From: Stutzerimonas stutzeri
GTDB taxonomy: Bacteria > Pseudomonadota > Gammaproteobacteria > Pseudomonadales > Pseudomonadaceae
Reading direction: 5' to 3'
Length of the DNA stretch: 64,000 nucleotides
Assembly (NCBI RefSeq): GCF_024448985.1
Contig: NZ_JAMOII010000001.1
Location: forward strand, 520,672 to 584,671
The notes below the pieces were generated by a model. The model had not been told where the DNA came from, searched no databases, and saw nothing but the letters and a program-made list of their open reading frames with translations. Both the position numbers and the translations under genes were made by a program. How positions within the stretch are numbered: position 1 is the stretch's first letter; each line of letters starts with the position of its first letter. Positions 8,103-18,526 of the stretch are shown here, in pieces.

Positions 8103-10072
8103 TCCCTGAGCTCGGCCATCTGGCAATGATTCTGGCGCTGTGCCTGGCTGTCGTGCAGGGCACGCTTCCGCTTATCGGCGCCTGGCGGGGCGATCGTCAG
8201 TGGATGGGGCTGGCACAACCGGCGGCCTGGGGGCAGTTCAGTTTTCTGGCATTTTCCTTTGCCTGCCTCACCTACGCGTTCATGGTGGATGATTTCTCCG
8301 TCGCCTATGTCGCGCAGAACTCCAATAGCGCCTTACCCTGGTATTACAAATTCAGCGCCGTTTGGGGCGCTCATGAGGGCTCGCTACTGCTGTGGGCTTT
8401 CATCCTGGCAGGCTGGACCTTCGCGGTAGCGATCTTTTCACGGCAACTACCGGAGGACATGCTGGCCCGGGTACTCGGCATCATGGGGCTGATCAGCATC
8501 GGTTTCCTGCTGTTCCTGATCGTTACTTCCAATCCATTCGAGCGCCTGCTGCCGCAAGCTCCGATGGATGGCCGTGATCTCAATCCGCTGCTTCAGGACT
8601 TCGGCCTCATCGTCCACCCGCCGATGCTCTACATGGGCTACGTCGGTTTCTCGGTGGCCTTTGCGTTCGCCATTGCCGCGCTGCTCGGTGGCCGGCTGGA
8701 TGCCGCCTGGGCGCGCTGGTCGCGTCCCTGGACCCTGATCGCCTGGGCCTTTCTGGGCGCCGGCATCGCGCTGGGTTCTTGGTGGGCCTATTACGAATTG
8801 GGCTGGGGCGGCTGGTGGTTCTGGGATCCGGTGGAAAACGCATCCTTCATGCCCTGGCTGGTAGGGACCGCATTGATCCATTCGCTGGCCGTGACGGAAA
8901 AGCGTGGCGTCTTCAAAAGCTGGACGGTGCTGCTCGCGATTGCCGCTTTCTCGCTCAGCCTGCTGGGCACGTTCCTAGTCCGCTCTGGCGTACTAACTTC
9001 GGTTCATGCCTTCGCCACCGATCCGGAGCGTGGCGTTTTCATTCTTGCGTTTCTGCTGTTGGTCGTAGGCGGCTCGCTGACTCTCTTCGCCCTGCGTGCA
9101 CCAGTGGTGAAGAGCCAGGTCGGCTTCGGCCTGTGGTCGCGTGAGACGCTACTGCTGGTCAATAACCTGCTGCTGGTGGTCGCCACGGCCATGATTCTGC
9201 TGGGAACGCTGTATCCGCTGCTGCTCGATGCGCTGTCGGACACCAAACTCTCGGTCGGGCCGCCCTATTTCAACGCGATGTTCCTGCCGCTGGTCGGCGC
9301 ACTGATGCTCGCGCTTGGCGTGGGCGTGCTGGTGCGCTGGAAGGACACCCCGGTGAAGTGGCTGATGAGCATGCTGACACCGGTACTGATCACCAGCGCC
9401 GTGCTTGGCGGCTTGGGCTCGATGCTGTTCGGGGACTTCCATTGGGCGGTGCTGGCGGTCTGTCTGCTGGCCGCTTGGGTGGTTACCGCCGGGGTACGCG
9501 ACATTCTCGACAAGACCCGCCATAAGGGTCTGCTGAAGGGCGTGCGGAGCCTGGCGCCCAGCTACTGGGGCATGCAGCTAGCGCACCTCGGGCTGGCGGT
9601 CTGCGCAATAGGGGTGGTGCTCACGAGCCAGCAGAGCGACGAGCGCGACCTGCGTCTCGCACCCGGCGAATCGCTGGAGCTGGGCGGTTACAGCTTTGTC
9701 TTCGAAGGTGCCGAGCATTTCGAAGGCCCCAACTACACGTCCGACAAGGGCACCATTCGCGTCTTCGATGGCGACAAGCAGGTCGCGACCCTGCATCCCG
9801 AGAAGCGGCTCTACACCGTGCAGCAGATGCCGATGACCGAGGCGGGCATCGATGCAGGTTTCACTCGTGATCTCTATGTGGCTCTTGGCGAGCCTCTGGA
9901 AAACGGCGCCTGGGCGGTGCGGGTGCACATCAAGCCGTTCGTTCGCTGGATCTGGCTGGGCGCTTTGATGATGTCCCTGGGTGGTGTGCTCTCGGTCACT
10001 GACAAGCGTTACCGAGTGAAAGTCAGAACGCGTGTCCGCGAGACGCTCGGTTTGGCCCAGCAAGGAGCCTGA
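8099..10072 (+). CDS. ccmF: cytochrome c heme lyase subunit CcmF
   Basis: Large inner-membrane protein that takes heme from CcmE and ligates it to apocytochrome c with CcmH/CcmI. 657 residues, around 14-15 membrane helices. The WWD heme-handling motif is [17 protein letters not shown] (about residues 236-252), and the ExxLxxW-type segment [10 protein letters not shown] lies near residue 91. ATG start inside the end of ccmE. Ordinary member of the family. Confidence 0.97.
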   Translation: MIPELGHLAMILALCLAVVQGTLPLIGAWRGDRQWMGLAQPAAWGQFSFLAFSFACLTYAFMVDDFSVAYVAQNSNSALPWYYKFSAVWGAHEGSLLLWAFILAGWTFAVAIFSRQLPEDMLARVLGIMGLISIGFLLFLIVTSNPFERLLPQAPMDGRDLNPLLQDFGLIVHPPMLYMGYVGFSVAFAFAIAALLGGRLDAAWARWSRPWTLIAWAFLGAGIALGSWWAYYELGWGGWWFWDPVENASFMPWLVGTALIHSLAVTEKRGVFKSWTVLLAIAAFSLSLLGTFLVRSGVLTSVHAFATDPERGVFILAFLLLVVGGSLTLFALRAPVVKSQVGFGLWSRETLLLVNNLLLVVATAMILLGTLYPLLLDALSDTKLSVGPPYFNAMFLPLVGALMLALGVGVLVRWKDTPVKWLMSMLTPVLITSAVLGGLGSMLFGDFHWAVLAVCLLAAWVVTAGVRDILDKTRHKGLLKGVRSLAPSYWGMQLAHLGLAVCAIGVVLTSQQSDERDLRLAPGESLELGGYSFVFEGAEHFEGPNYTSDKGTIRVFDGDKQVATLHPEKRLYTVQQMPMTEAGIDAGFTRDLYVALGEPLENGAWAVRVHIKPFVRWIWLGALMMSLGGVLSVTDKRYRVKVRTRVRETLGLAQQGA

Positions 10073-10073
10073 G

Positions 10074-10607
10074 ATGAGAAGATTACTGATGTTGCTGCCG
10101 CTGGCGATCTTTCTGGTGGTAGCGGGATTCCTCTACAAGGGGCTTTACCTCGATCCCAAAGATATTGGCTCGACCATGATCGGAAAGCCGCTGCCGTCGT
10201 TTTCCCTGCCATCGCTCGAAGAGCCGCAGCGGCTGGTCAGCGCTGAAGATATCAAGGGCAAACCGGCGCTGGTCAACGTCTGGGCAACCTGGTGTCCGAC
10301 CTGCAAGGCTGAACACGAGATGCTCAACAAGCTGGCGGCGCAGGGTGTCCTGGTGTACGGAATCAACTACAAGGACAACGGTGATGCGGCTCGCGACTGG
10401 CTGCAGATGTTCGGTAATCCGTACGGCTTCAACGTCGAGGACCCAGAGGGGAGCCTGGGCTTCGATCTGGGCGTCTATGGCGCTCCGGAAACCTTTGTCG
10501 TCGACAAGCGGGGCATCATTCGCGACAAGCTCGTAGGCGCCATTGACGAACGCATCTGGACCGAAAGGCTCGGGCCGCTCTATCAGGCACTGGTGAACGA
10601 GCAATGA
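10074..10607 (+). CDS. ccmG: thiol:disulfide oxidoreductase CcmG (DsbE)
   Basis: Membrane-anchored periplasmic thioredoxin that keeps the heme-binding cysteines of apocytochromes reduced. 177 residues from the ATG one base after the ccmF stop. N-terminal anchor (about 5-22) and a thioredoxin fold with active site WATWCPTC (Cys74 and Cys77) and the cis-proline segment YGAPETFVVD. It overlaps ccmH by 4 bases. Confidence 0.96.
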   Translation: MRRLLMLLPLAIFLVVAGFLYKGLYLDPKDIGSTMIGKPLPSFSLPSLEEPQRLVSAEDIKGKPALVNVWATWCPTCKAEHEMLNKLAAQGVLVYGINYKDNGDAARDWLQMFGNPYGFNVEDPEGSLGFDLGVYGAPETFVVDKRGIIRDKLVGAIDERIWTERLGPLYQALVNEQ

Positions 10608-11077
10608 TCCGCTTCCTCGCTACCGCTTTGCTGGGCCTTCTGCTCAGCCTCGCTGCCCATGGCGCAATCGATACCTATGAATTCAAGAGCGAGGCCGACC
10701 GGGAGCGATACCGTACGCTGATCGAGGAGCTGCGCTGCCCCAAGTGCCAGAACCAGAACATCGCCGACTCCAACGCGCCCATAGCTATGGATCTGCGCCG
10801 GGAGATCTACCGCATGCTGGATGAAGGGCAGAGCAACGAACAGATCGTCGACTACCTCGTCGCTCGTTATGGCGACTTCGTGCGCTACAAGCCGCCTGTC
10901 AATGCCAAGACACTCGTGCTCTGGTACGGCCCGATCGCTTTACTGGCGCTGGGGTTCGTCGTGCTGGCAATCATTCTGATACGCCGCCGCCGAGGCGCAG
11001 CCAGCCAGGCGTCGAATACACTTTCCGAGGCCGAACGCACGCGCCTCGCCACGTTGCTGGATAAAAAAGAACCATGA
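10604..11077 (+). CDS. ccmH: cytochrome c maturation protein CcmH
   Basis: Thioredoxin-like protein that works with CcmG and CcmF on the CXXCH site of apocytochromes. 157 residues: signal peptide (1-20), the conserved RCPKCQNQ motif with Cys45 and Cys48, and a C-terminal membrane helix (about 104-127) followed by a basic tail. This is the short CcmH; the TPR part is the separate next gene, CcmI, as usual in pseudomonads. It overlaps ccmI by 4 bases. Confidence 0.95.
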   Translation: MIRFLATALLGLLLSLAAHGAIDTYEFKSEADRERYRTLIEELRCPKCQNQNIADSNAPIAMDLRREIYRMLDEGQSNEQIVDYLVARYGDFVRYKPPVNAKTLVLWYGPIALLALGFVVLAIILIRRRRGAASQASNTLSEAERTRLATLLDKKEP

Positions 11078-12291
11078 TCGATTTCTGGATAGGTGCGGGC
11101 CTGCTATTGCTGGCCGCCCTGGCGTTCCTGCTGCTCCCGGTATTACGGGGGCGTCGCTTACAGGCAGAAGAGGACCGAACGGCGCTAAACGTCGCGCTCT
11201 ACCAGGAGCGGCTCGGTGAGCTGACCGCACAGCAAACGGCCGGAACCCTTACGTTGGAGCAGTATGAGATGGGCCGCGCCGATGCGGCGCGGGAACTACT
11301 CGACGACACCGAGGGTAGTGATGCACATCGCAGCAGCAACCTGGGCAGGGCCGTTCCGCTGATTGTGGCCATCCTGGTGCCCTTATTTGGCTATGGCCTG
11401 TATATGCAATGGGGTGCGAGCGACAAGCTGCAACTGACGCGGGAGTTCGCGGTGCAGCCTGGAAGTATCGAAGAGATGACCGCGAGGCTGGAACGCGCGG
11501 TCAAGGCACAGCCCGAGTCCTCCGAGGCGTGGTATTTCCTAGCCAGAACCTACATGAGCCAGGAGCGTCCGGCCGATGCGGCGGCGGCTTATGAGCAGGT
11601 CGTCAATCTGGCCGGACGCCAGCCTGAACTGCTGGGACAGTGGGCGCAGGCGCTCTATTTCGCAGAAAATCGTCAGTGGACGCCGCGCATGCAGCAGCTC
11701 ACCGATGAGGCCTTGCAGGCAGACCCTCATGAGGTCACCAGCCTTGGCCTGCTCGGCATCGCCGCTTATGAAAACGAGCGGTTCGATGAAGCAATAGGCT
11801 TCTGGGAACGACTGGTGGCAACCTTGCCTGCCGAGGACCCCTCGCGCGAGGCCATCCAGGGTGGCATCGCCCGAGCGCAAGAGCAACTGGGCGAGACGGC
11901 CTCCGGCAGTGTGGCGAAACCCACTGGCGAGCCGGTTGCAGCTACCGGCGTAGCCCTGAGGGTCGATGTGCAGCTGGGCGCGGCACTTGCAGGCGAAGTC
12001 CAGCCCACTGATACGGTATTCGTCTTTGCTCGTGCGGTTTCCGGCCCGCCGATGCCGCTGGCGGTGAAGCGCCTGACGGTGGCCGATCTACCGGCTACCG
12101 TCAGTTTGTCCGACGCCGATGCAATGACTCCGCAGCTTCGCTTGTCCAACTTCGAGCAGGTCAGGTTGTTCGCTCGCATCTCCCGGGATGGAGACGCGAC
12201 TCGGGGCGAATGGCAAGGCAGCAGTGAACCGTTGACGTTGCACAACGAAGACGCGATTGAACTGACTATCGATCAACCGGAAGCGCCTTGA
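11074..12291 (+). CDS. ccmI: apocytochrome c chaperone CcmI (CycH)
   Basis: Brings apocytochrome c to the CcmF/CcmH ligation complex. 405 residues: two membrane helices (about 2-22 and 92-112) around a cytoplasmic loop, then periplasmic tetratricopeptide repeats (about 145-265, for example [20 protein letters not shown]) and a C-terminal beta-rich domain. Last gene of the ccm operon; no clear rho-independent hairpin follows. Confidence 0.94.
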   Translation: MIDFWIGAGLLLLAALAFLLLPVLRGRRLQAEEDRTALNVALYQERLGELTAQQTAGTLTLEQYEMGRADAARELLDDTEGSDAHRSSNLGRAVPLIVAILVPLFGYGLYMQWGASDKLQLTREFAVQPGSIEEMTARLERAVKAQPESSEAWYFLARTYMSQERPADAAAAYEQVVNLAGRQPELLGQWAQALYFAENRQWTPRMQQLTDEALQADPHEVTSLGLLGIAAYENERFDEAIGFWERLVATLPAEDPSREAIQGGIARAQEQLGETASGSVAKPTGEPVAATGVALRVDVQLGAALAGEVQPTDTVFVFARAVSGPPMPLAVKRLTVADLPATVSLSDADAMTPQLRLSNFEQVRLFARISRDGDATRGEWQGSSEPLTLHNEDAIELTIDQPEAP

Positions 12292-12319
12292 CGTAGAGGC
12301 GCTCGAGAGGGCAGGGCTA

Positions 12320-12748
12320 ATGGTGAGGGGTTCGGTTTCGGCAGGTTTTTCTATCCTGCCTCGAATGGGCGCTGTAACGATGCTGGCGCTGCTGCTAGGC
12401 GCTTGTGCTGGTAATCCGTATCAGGCTTCGGAACCAGCACCGGCACCGACTCCGCCGGCGTCCGAGCCTCGCGGGCCGGTCATAAACCCACCCCCCGTAC
12501 GTACGCCACCTGCACCGCGTCCACCCGCCACGCAAAAAAGCCATCCTCGTTACGCACCGCCGCCTCATGCCCCTGCGCATTGGGACAATCGCCTGGGTGT
12601 CTATGTCGTGGAGGGGCGGAACATGTTCTATCGCGAGCGGCTTTACTACCGTTGGGATGGTGACTGGTATTGCGCCGGTCGTCCCGATGGCCCTTGGGAG
12701 CCGGTCGCGCCCCCCAGCGTCCCTACAGGATTACGCAGCCTGCATTGA
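12320..12748 (+). CDS. proline-rich lipoprotein, hypothetical
   Basis: 142 residues; function not recognised. The signal region ends in the lipobox LLLGAC, predicting lipidation at that Cys (residue 29 with the ATG at 12320; an ATG at 12365 gives a more usual signal length). A run rich in Pro and Ala follows, then a C-terminal aromatic segment (HWDNRLGVYVVEG, FYRERLYYRWDGDWYCAG). It follows ccmI by 28 bases and may be read from the ccm operon. Confidence 0.65.
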   Translation: MVRGSVSAGFSILPRMGAVTMLALLLGACAGNPYQASEPAPAPTPPASEPRGPVINPPPVRTPPAPRPPATQKSHPRYAPPPHAPAHWDNRLGVYVVEGRNMFYRERLYYRWDGDWYCAGRPDGPWEPVAPPSVPTGLRSLH

Positions 12749-12869
12749 TCGTTTTTAACCGGTCGTGCTAAAGGTCGATCGAAAACTGCCGATACAGGCT
12801 TGAGTCGCAGTAGACTCCCGAGCGGCCTTGCAGGCTCGCCCTTGTAACCAGTTCATCCGGAGCGGATCC

Positions 12870-13166
12870 ATGAGTGCAGCAGTCAAACGTCTTGAGGAAA
12901 CCGGCAACGCCTTGCGCGATGCGATGGTGCAGCAGGACTGGACCGCCATCAGCGTCCTGGATCTGCAATGCCGGCAGGTCGTTGAAGCTGCGATGATTGA
13001 AGCCCGCGAGAATGAGGCTGCGATTCGTCAGCGTCTGGAAGAGCTGGTGAGCCTCTATCGTGAACTGGTCACGACTTGTCAGTCCGAGCAGCGTCGCGTC
13101 GCTGATGAGCTCATTCAGCTCAATCAATCCAAACACGGTGCAAACGTCTACAAGCTGTTTGGCTGA
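12870..13166 (+). CDS. fliT: flagellar protein FliT-like (export chaperone)
   Basis: 98-residue helical protein of the FliT type, the small chaperone/regulator linked to FliD. It is rich in heptad-like Glu/Arg/Leu helices throughout and ends in HGANVYKLFG. The ATG at 12870 is preceded by GGAGCGG. In P. aeruginosa the order is fliD-fliS-fliT-fleQ; here fliT and fleQ are kept but fliD and fliS are not upstream. Identification rests on size, helical nature and position before fleQ. Confidence 0.7.
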   Translation: MSAAVKRLEETGNALRDAMVQQDWTAISVLDLQCRQVVEAAMIEARENEAAIRQRLEELVSLYRELVTTCQSEQRRVADELIQLNQSKHGANVYKLFG

Positions 13167-13309
13167 TTTCGCGCGCTTGGATCTACAAGCCGTTAGGGTG
13201 ATGCCTTGCTGTATTCGCAGGCCCAGGTCCGCGTACCGCCGAATGCTCCTGCCGACCAAGTCTCGCATTGCCGCTGAGGCAGCAAATCCCTTCCGTTGTG
13301 CCAGATCTG

Positions 13310-13347
13310 GCGCACAGGATCGATAGGTATTAGCCGATCCTGTGCGC
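13310..13347. terminator. 13-base perfect inverted repeat between fliT and fleQ
   Basis: GCGCACAGGATCG (13310-13322) and CGATCCTGTGCGC (13335-13347) are perfect inverses around a 12-base spacer. There is no T-run after it, so it may be a terminator of poor form or a regulator site. It is the main feature of the 363-base gap 13167-13529. Confidence 0.4.
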
Positions 13348-13420
13348 GCTCCATTCCTTCCGTTCCCCACGAAAAATACGACGTTTTTCCTGCTCTTTGT
13401 CGTTGAGCTACGTCATAAAT

Positions 13421-13449
13421 TTGACTCCGGGCGTTTTTTTTAATTAACT
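13421..13449 (+). promoter_or_regulatory. possible fleQ promoter
   Basis: TTGACT (13421-13426) is followed after 17 bases by TTAACT within an AT-rich run. The -10 match is poor. The position about 80 bases upstream of the fleQ start is reasonable for the sigma-70 promoter known for fleQ in Pseudomonas. Confidence 0.3.
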
Positions 13450-13529
13450 ACCTCCCATCTGCCGAGACGTAGTCGTTTCTGCCGGAGACGAGCGCAGGCC
13501 TCCTATCAGCCTCTAGAGCTATAAACAAG

Positions 13530-14999
13530 ATGTGGCGTGAAACCAAGATTTTGTTGATAGACGACGACAAGGATCGTCGCCGGGATTTGGCGGTCATTCT
13601 CAGCTTTTTGAGTGAAGACCATATCGCTTGCGCTAGCAGCGAATGGAAAGCCGCCGTCGATGCGCTGGAATCGAGCCGCGCCGTGCTGGGCGTCCTGCTG
13701 GGTGCGGTGTCGGCCAAGGGCGGCGCGGTCGAACTGCTCAAACAGATCAGCAAGTGGGACGAGAACCTTCCGCTCATACTGATTGGCGAGCCCGCCCCGG
13801 CGGATTGGCCTGATGAGATCCGTCGTCGGGTGCTGACCAGCCTTGAAATGCCGCCGAGCTACAACAAATTGCTCGATTCGCTTCATAGGGCTCAGGTCTA
13901 TCGGGAAATGTATGACCAGGCGAAGGCGCGCGGACGACAGCGCGAGCCCAACCTGTTTCGCAGCCTGGTAGGCACCAGCCGCGCGGTGCAGCATGTCCGG
14001 CAGATGATGCAGCAGGTCGCCGATACCGAAGCGAGCGTATTGATCCTCGGTGAGTCGGGAACTGGCAAAGAGGTCGTTGCACGCAACCTGCATTACCATT
14101 CCAAGCGCCGCGGCGGGCCTTTCGTGCCCGTCAACTGTGGAGCGATTCCAGCTGAACTGCTGGAAAGCGAGCTGTTCGGCCATGAAAAAGGCGCGTTTAC
14201 GGGGGCGATCACCTCCCGTGCCGGTCGTTTTGAACTCGCTGAAGGCGGAACTCTGTTCCTCGACGAGATTGGTGACATGCCGTTGCCAATGCAGGTCAAG
14301 CTGTTGCGGGTTCTGCAGGAGCGCACCTTCGAGCGTGTGGGCAGCAATCGCACCCAGAATGCCGACGTACGCATCATCGCAGCGACCCACAAGGATCTGG
14401 AGAAGATGATCGTGGACGGCAGTTTCCGTGAGGATCTGTATTACCGTCTCAATGTGTTCCCCATCGAAATGGCACCTCTGCGCGAGCGTATCGAGGACAT
14501 TCCGTTGCTGATGAACGAGCTCATCTCGCGTATGGAGCACGAGAAGCGCGGCTCCATCCGTTTCAATTCGGCGGCCATCATGTCGCTTTGTCGTCATGAC
14601 TGGCCTGGCAACGTGCGAGAGCTGGCGAACCTGGTCGAGCGTATGGCAATCATGCATCCGTACGGCGTGATCGGCGTTATGGAGTTGCCGAAGAAGTTCC
14701 GCCATGTGGATGATGACGACGAGCAATACGTGGTCGACTTGCAAGACGAAATAGAGGCACGCGCGACTATCAACACCCCCCTTGTCGCAGCCGGGACGCA
14801 GGCCATGTTGCCCATCGAGGGTCTCGATCTAAAGGAGTACCTGGGCAATCTCGAGCAGGGCCTCATCCAGCAGGCCCTTGAGGACGCTGGCGGCGTCGTG
14901 GCACGTGCCGCTGAGCGCTTGCGTATCAGACGGACGACGCTGGTCGAGAAGATGCGCAAGTACGGTATGAATCGACGCGAAGACGATCTCGACGAGTAA
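13530..14999 (+). CDS. fleQ: master flagellar regulator FleQ
   Basis: Sigma-54 enhancer-binding activator of flagellar genes that also responds to cyclic di-GMP and controls exopolysaccharide genes. 489 residues: degenerate receiver domain (1-125; the phospho-acceptor position is not Asp, as is known for FleQ), AAA+ domain with Walker A GESGTGKE near residue 175 and sigma-54 loop GAFTGA near 222, and a C-terminal Fis-type helix-turn-helix (about 450-480, [19 protein letters not shown]). The nearest downstream target, fleSR, has a sigma-54 promoter. Confidence 0.96.
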   Translation: MWRETKILLIDDDKDRRRDLAVILSFLSEDHIACASSEWKAAVDALESSRAVLGVLLGAVSAKGGAVELLKQISKWDENLPLILIGEPAPADWPDEIRRRVLTSLEMPPSYNKLLDSLHRAQVYREMYDQAKARGRQREPNLFRSLVGTSRAVQHVRQMMQQVADTEASVLILGESGTGKEVVARNLHYHSKRRGGPFVPVNCGAIPAELLESELFGHEKGAFTGAITSRAGRFELAEGGTLFLDEIGDMPLPMQVKLLRVLQERTFERVGSNRTQNADVRIIAATHKDLEKMIVDGSFREDLYYRLNVFPIEMAPLRERIEDIPLLMNELISRMEHEKRGSIRFNSAAIMSLCRHDWPGNVRELANLVERMAIMHPYGVIGVMELPKKFRHVDDDDEQYVVDLQDEIEARATINTPLVAAGTQAMLPIEGLDLKEYLGNLEQGLIQQALEDAGGVVARAAERLRIRRTTLVEKMRKYGMNRREDDLDE

Positions 15000-15054
15000 A
15001 CCTGTTTACACCGCCGCCGTTCTGGCGGCGTAACGCCTGCCTTTCTCCGCCTTC

Positions 15055-15071
15055 TGGGCATGATCCTTGCT
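15055..15071 (+). promoter_or_regulatory. sigma-54 promoter of fleSR
   Basis: TGGGCATGATCCTTGCT has the GG-N10-GC spacing required by RpoN (GG at 15057-15058, GC at 15069-15070). It lies 39 bases before the fleS start and follows a GC-rich hairpin (CGCCGCC at 15012-15018, GGCGGCG at 15024-15030) after fleQ. FleQ with RpoN is known to drive fleSR. Confidence 0.7.
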
Positions 15072-15109
15072 GCTAGTCATTTCACCGACCATCTTTTTGA
15101 CGGATACGC

Positions 15110-16315
15110 GTGCCAGTGACCTCAGCATTCTCTTCATCGGCTCCCCGACGACCGGCCGAAACGACCGCGAGCGAAGAGCTTGAGCAATCGCTCGAGTTGT
15201 TTACCCGCATGTCCGGCCGGTTGGGCGAATCCCAGCAGCTGCTGCAGATGCGCGTAGCCGAGTTGAAGGATCAGCTGGCTGAAACCAGCGCGCAGCGCCG
15301 ACGTGAATTCGACGAGAAGGAGCGTTTGGCCAACCGGCTGCAGAGTCTGCTGGATCTATTGCCCGGCGGCGTCATCGTGATCGATGCGCAGGGCGTGGTT
15401 CGAGAAGCCAATCCAGTTGCCCAGGAGCTTCTCGGCGAGCCGCTGGAAGGTGCGCTCTGGCGCGAAGTGATCGCCCGCAGCTTCGCCCCACGCAGGGACG
15501 ATGGTCATGAAATTTCATTGAAGGATGGGCGTCGCGTGTCCATCGCCACGCGCTCGTTGAACGGCGAGCCAGGCCAGCTGGTATTGCTGACCGATCTGAC
15601 CGAGACGCGGCGGTTGCAGGAGCAATTGGCGCGCCATGAGCGTTTGTCTGCGCTGGGGCGGATGGTGGCATCGCTTGCTCATCAGATTCGCACACCGCTT
15701 TCCACGGCGCTGCTTTATGCAAGCCATCTGGAGCAGGGTGGGCTGACTGTCGAGCATCAGCAGCGCTTTGCCGGACGTCTGAAGGACCGGCTGCACGAGC
15801 TGGAGCATCAAGTTCGCGACATGCTGGTTTTCGCTCGGGGCGATCTGCCGCTGGAGGACCGCCTGACCCCAGCCGAGTTGCTCGCATCGCTGCGTGCGGC
15901 GGCCGAGGCGCGAGTGGGCGATATCGCCATACGTTGGCAATGCGATGCGCACTTAGGTGCGCTGCTGTGCAACCGCGACACGCTGGTCGGTGCATTGCTC
16001 AATCTGATCGAGAATGCGCTTCAGGCTACCGGCAACGACCGCCGGCTAAAGGTGCATCTCTACGCTCGGGCTTCAGCGCTGCGCATCAGTATCAGCGACA
16101 ACGGTTCGGGCCTCGACGCCACGACTCTGGCACTCCTCGGCGAGCCCTTCTTCACCACGAAGGCGACCGGGACCGGGTTGGGACTGGCGGTGGTCAAATC
16201 AGTAGCGCGGGCGCATTCCGGTTCGCTCGAGCTGCGCTCGCGGCCGGGTCGAGGTACCTGCGCCACCTTGCAACTGCCGCTGCTTGCAGTGCTATCACCG
16301 GCAATTTCGGAGTGA
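15110..16315 (+). CDS. fleS: flagellar sensor histidine kinase FleS
   Basis: Soluble histidine kinase of the second flagellar regulatory tier, partner of FleR. 401 residues with no membrane helix: N-terminal coiled coil (about 15-75), PAS domain (about 80-165), dimerisation/phosphoacceptor helix with LAHQIRTPLS (His191), and the HATPase domain with N box LLNLIENALQAT and G box ATGTGLGLAVVKS. Start is a GTG 39 bases after the sigma-54 promoter. The stop lies 5 bases before fleR. Confidence 0.94.
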   Translation: MPVTSAFSSSAPRRPAETTASEELEQSLELFTRMSGRLGESQQLLQMRVAELKDQLAETSAQRRREFDEKERLANRLQSLLDLLPGGVIVIDAQGVVREANPVAQELLGEPLEGALWREVIARSFAPRRDDGHEISLKDGRRVSIATRSLNGEPGQLVLLTDLTETRRLQEQLARHERLSALGRMVASLAHQIRTPLSTALLYASHLEQGGLTVEHQQRFAGRLKDRLHELEHQVRDMLVFARGDLPLEDRLTPAELLASLRAAAEARVGDIAIRWQCDAHLGALLCNRDTLVGALLNLIENALQATGNDRRLKVHLYARASALRISISDNGSGLDATTLALLGEPFFTTKATGTGLGLAVVKSVARAHSGSLELRSRPGRGTCATLQLPLLAVLSPAISE

Positions 16316-16320
16316 GGCCC

Positions 16321-17727
16321 ATGGCTGCGAAGATTCTATTGGTCGAAGACGACCGCGCATTGCGTGAGGCGCTGGGCGATACCCTCGAACTCGGCGGCTA
16401 TGCCTACCGCGCGGTCGAGAGCGCCGAAGCCGCGTTGCAGGTACTAGAGCAAGAAAGTTTTGGCTTGGTCGTCAGCGATGTGAACATGCCCGGTATGGAC
16501 GGTCACGCATTGCAGGCTCTGATTCGTCAGCGATACCCCCAGGTGCCGGTCTTGCTGATGACAGCATACGGAGCCGTCGAACGCGCAGTCGAGGCGATGC
16601 GTCAGGGGGCTGTTGACTATCTGGTCAAACCATTTGAGCCGAGGATGTTGCTTGGGCTGGTTGCTCGGCACGCGTGCGGCCAGCTGGGCACGTTCGACCA
16701 ACAGGGGCCCGTCGCCGTCGAACCGGCGAGCCGGCAGCTGCTGGCACTGGCCGCCCGTGTCGCTCAGAGCGACTCGACGGTGCTGATTTCCGGTGAATCC
16801 GGAACTGGCAAAGAGGTGTTGGCCCGCTACATCCATCAGCAATCGGCACGTGCGAACAAGCCCTTCATCGCGATCAACTGCGCGGCGATACCGGACAACA
16901 TGCTCGAGGCGACGCTGTTCGGCCACGAGAAGGGCGCCTTCACCGGTGCCATCGCAACTCAGCCGGGAAAATTCGAGCAGGCCGACGGCGGCACGCTGCT
17001 GCTCGATGAGATTTCCGAAATGCCGCTGGGGCTTCAGGCCAAGTTGCTGCGCGTGTTGCAGGAGCGCGAGGTCGAGCGTGTCGGTGGTCGCAAGCCAATT
17101 GTCCTAGACATTCGTATCGTCGCCACCACCAATCGTGAGCTGGCTGACGAGGTGCGCGGCGGGCGTTTCCGTGAAGACCTGTTCTATCGCCTTTCCGTGT
17201 TTCCGCTCGCTTGGCCCGCGCTACGCGAGCGACCTGGGGACATCGTACCGCTTGCCGAGCGATTGCTTGCCCAGCACGCCGTGAAGATGCGCCAAGCAAA
17301 CGTCCGCCTCACGGCCGAGGCGCGTCAAAATCTGCTCAGTCATCCTTGGCCCGGCAATGTTCGTGAGCTGGACAACGCCATTCAACGCGCCTTGATCCTA
17401 CAGCAGGGCGGTCTGATTCGGCCGGAAGACCTGTGCCTGACTGCCGTGGCCGGATCTGCCTCGCGAGCGCCGATCACGGCATTTGATGCCGTTCCGTCGA
17501 TGCCGGCAGCCGTAGCGCCGCAAGTGCCGACCGAGGCGGCTGGCGCGCTGGGAGAAGATCTGCGTCGTCGCGAGTTCGAGCTGATCATCGATACCTTGCG
17601 CGCCGAGCGTGGCCGCCGCAAGGAGACGGCTGACCGTCTGGGCATCAGCGCGCGGACACTGCGCTACAAACTTGCCCAGATGCGTGACGCCGGCATGGAC
17701 CTGGATGCCGCCTTGTATGCCAGCTGA
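16321..17727 (+). CDS. fleR: flagellar response regulator FleR
   Basis: Sigma-54 dependent activator of basal-body and hook genes, phosphorylated by FleS. 468 residues from the ATG at 16321 ([11 protein letters not shown]): receiver with phospho-acceptor Asp53 in [15 protein letters not shown]+ domain with [14 protein letters not shown] and DEISEMP, and a C-terminal Fis-type helix-turn-helix ([18 protein letters not shown]). In P. aeruginosa fliE follows; here it is followed by tpm, so the flagellar cluster breaks at this point. Confidence 0.95.
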   Translation: MAAKILLVEDDRALREALGDTLELGGYAYRAVESAEAALQVLEQESFGLVVSDVNMPGMDGHALQALIRQRYPQVPVLLMTAYGAVERAVEAMRQGAVDYLVKPFEPRMLLGLVARHACGQLGTFDQQGPVAVEPASRQLLALAARVAQSDSTVLISGESGTGKEVLARYIHQQSARANKPFIAINCAAIPDNMLEATLFGHEKGAFTGAIATQPGKFEQADGGTLLLDEISEMPLGLQAKLLRVLQEREVERVGGRKPIVLDIRIVATTNRELADEVRGGRFREDLFYRLSVFPLAWPALRERPGDIVPLAERLLAQHAVKMRQANVRLTAEARQNLLSHPWPGNVRELDNAIQRALILQQGGLIRPEDLCLTAVAGSASRAPITAFDAVPSMPAAVAPQVPTEAAGALGEDLRRREFELIIDTLRAERGRRKETADRLGISARTLRYKLAQMRDAGMDLDAALYAS

Positions 17728-17795
17728 AAACCCTTGAACGTTCGGTGCGGTTGGCTCTGATAAGCTCGACCGTCGATGCTCATGAGGGTTTGGAT

Positions 17796-18455
17796 ATGAA
17801 TGAAGGGTTCTGGCAGCGGCGCTGGGCGCGCAACGAGATCGGCTTTCATTTGAACGAGGTCAATCCTTATCTGCGCCGTCACTGGCCGGGTATGCAATTG
17901 GCTGAAGGTGCCCGCGTGCTAGTGCCGTTGTGCGGTAAGAGTCTCGATATGCCTTGGTTGGTCGCGCAGGGTTTTGCAGTGCTCGGCGTCGAGCTGAGCG
18001 AACGTGCCGTGGAAGATTTTTTTGCCGAACAAGGCCTGGCCGCTGAAGTCAGCACCCGTGGTGAGTTCAAGGTGTATCGTGCCGGCGCGCTGGAAATCCG
18101 CTGTGGCGATTTCTTTGCCCTGAGCAGTAGCGATGTTGCTGATTGCGACGGGCTCTATGACCGTGCTGCGCTGATCGCATTGCCGGCGGCCATGCGCCAG
18201 CGCTATGTCGAACATCTGGCGAGCATTCTTGCGCCGAGCTGCCAGGGTTTGCTGATCACCCTGGATTACGAGCAGGAGCAGATGTCCGGTCCGCCTTTCG
18301 CGGTGAGTGACGCCGAAGTCCGGCGCTCCCTGGGCGCGCGTTGGGACATCGAGCTGCTGGAGCGGGCGAACGTGCTGGATGGCAATTGGAAGTTTCTTCA
18401 GCGCGGTTTGTCGCGTCTGGAGGAGAACTGTTATCGACTCGGTGCGCGGCGGTAG
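17796..18455 (+). CDS. tpm: thiopurine S-methyltransferase
   Basis: SAM-dependent methyltransferase of thiopurines and, in pseudomonads, of selenium and tellurium species. 219 residues from the ATG at 17796 ([18 protein letters not shown]), a typical family start; an upstream start would add 17 unsupported residues. The SAM-binding segment [16 protein letters not shown] (about 45-60) and [15 protein letters not shown] are clear. It stands alone, convergent with the DUF2959 gene. Confidence 0.93.
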   Translation: MNEGFWQRRWARNEIGFHLNEVNPYLRRHWPGMQLAEGARVLVPLCGKSLDMPWLVAQGFAVLGVELSERAVEDFFAEQGLAAEVSTRGEFKVYRAGALEIRCGDFFALSSSDVADCDGLYDRAALIALPAAMRQRYVEHLASILAPSCQGLLITLDYEQEQMSGPPFAVSDAEVRRSLGARWDIELLERANVLDGNWKFLQRGLSRLEENCYRLGARR

Positions 18456-18526
18456 GGTGTTTGCAAGGCCTGCATAGCGGAGATGCCACGTTGCAGGCTC
18501 GCGATCAGCTCATGATTTCCTTCGCA

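Noticed and set aside
13506-14744. 412-residue open frame on the minus strand
   Set aside because: Antisense to fleQ, His/Gln-rich shadow composition, no motif.
15012-15030. GC-rich hairpin after fleQ as a rho-independent terminator
   Set aside because: Stem CGCCGCC/GGCGGCG is good but no T-run follows; left as a structural note beside the fleS promoter.
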